64,000 nucleotides of DNA from Lysinibacillus mangiferihumi. Its GTDB lineage: Bacteria > Bacillota > Bacilli > Bacillales_A > Planococcaceae. The stretch lies in assembly GCF_003049665.1 (NCBI RefSeq), contig NZ_PYWM01000005.1, forward strand, positions 62,001 to 126,000, read 5' to 3'. Positions within the stretch are counted from its first letter, which is position 1. Each line of letters begins with the position of its first letter. Position numbers and translations under genes: made by a program. Below, piece after piece: positions 63,937-64,000 of the stretch. Below the pieces are notes generated by a model. That model was not told where the DNA came from and ran no database searches. It saw only the letters and a program-made list of their open reading frames with translations.

Positions 63937-64000
63937 ATGGTCAGCCATAAGACTCATTCCAGATGTGAAACTTGTGGCTGGTATAAATGTGAATGTGATT
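63937..64000 (+). CDS. Start of a Cys-rich reading frame (partial)
   Basis: An ATG behind AGGGGAA opens a frame that continues to the window edge, reading MVSHKTHSRCETCGWYKCEC. The paired cysteines suggest a zinc-binding protein. Too short to assign. Confidence 0.3.
   Translation, partial: MVSHKTHSRCETCGWYKCECD

Overview
The window looks like a chromosomal segment of a low-GC Gram-positive of the Bacillales, most likely Lysinibacillus or a close Planococcaceae relative. Reasons: AT-rich genes with GGAGG ribosome sites, an SLH-domain surface protein, a SAM (S-box) riboswitch, a FadR box, and a right-hand gene order (fadN-fadA-fadE, yusI-like, gcvH, Toprim, thioredoxin-like, metN-metI-metQ) that parallels the Bacillus subtilis yus region. 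The genus is an inference from gene content, not from a marker gene.

Layout. (1) 1-11.8 kb is a defence island: an HNH nuclease with an EVE-like reader, a type I restriction-modification operon (hsdM, hsdS, hsdR) with a SIR2-family gene inserted between hsdS and hsdR, a small unknown protein, a second HNH nuclease and a GIY-YIG/DUF4357 protein. The insertion left a duplicated, broken 5' piece of hsdR. (2) 12.8-18.6 kb is the most interesting part: an MFS exporter, a TetR regulator, two tandem 33-residue peptide genes ending in NVIRCVIRC, and four overlapping genes for an M50 membrane protease, an arginase-like ureohydrolase, an LpxL-like acyltransferase and a spermidine-synthase-like SAM-fold enzyme. 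I read this as a candidate ribosomal peptide (RiPP) cluster in which arginines of a VIRC-VIRC core may become ornithine and then be acylated and/or alkylated. (3) 19-41 kb is mixed chromosome: nucleoside transporter, DNA alkylation repair-like protein, M23 peptidase, an ABC transporter behind four 11-nt-spaced GTTCAT boxes, S-layer-type protein, ZIP transporter, a B12-type MerR regulator divergent from a globin-coupled chemoreceptor, a TspO-like protein, an XRE regulator with three operators, and several gene remnants. (4) 41.3-46.5 kb is a compact polysaccharide locus (priming sugar transferase, glycosyltransferase, two GNAT/FemAB-type proteins, deacetylase), with a paralogue of one member at 37.3 kb. 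(5) 46.9-49.1 kb holds hutI-hutG. (6) 51.5-61.8 kb is fatty acid beta-oxidation (fadNAE), gcvH and methionine uptake (metNIQ) under a SAM riboswitch. (7) 61.9-64 kb is a graveyard: an integrase piece, a decayed IS21-type element and small unknown genes.

Repeats are prominent: a roughly 320-bp MITE-like element with terminal inverted repeats (two long copies, one short), about ten copies of a short GGTGCCAGGCACC/AAACAATT palindrome, a 42-bp tandem array, and an AACTAAA/TTTAGTT palindrome. No rRNA, tRNA or CRISPR array was seen.
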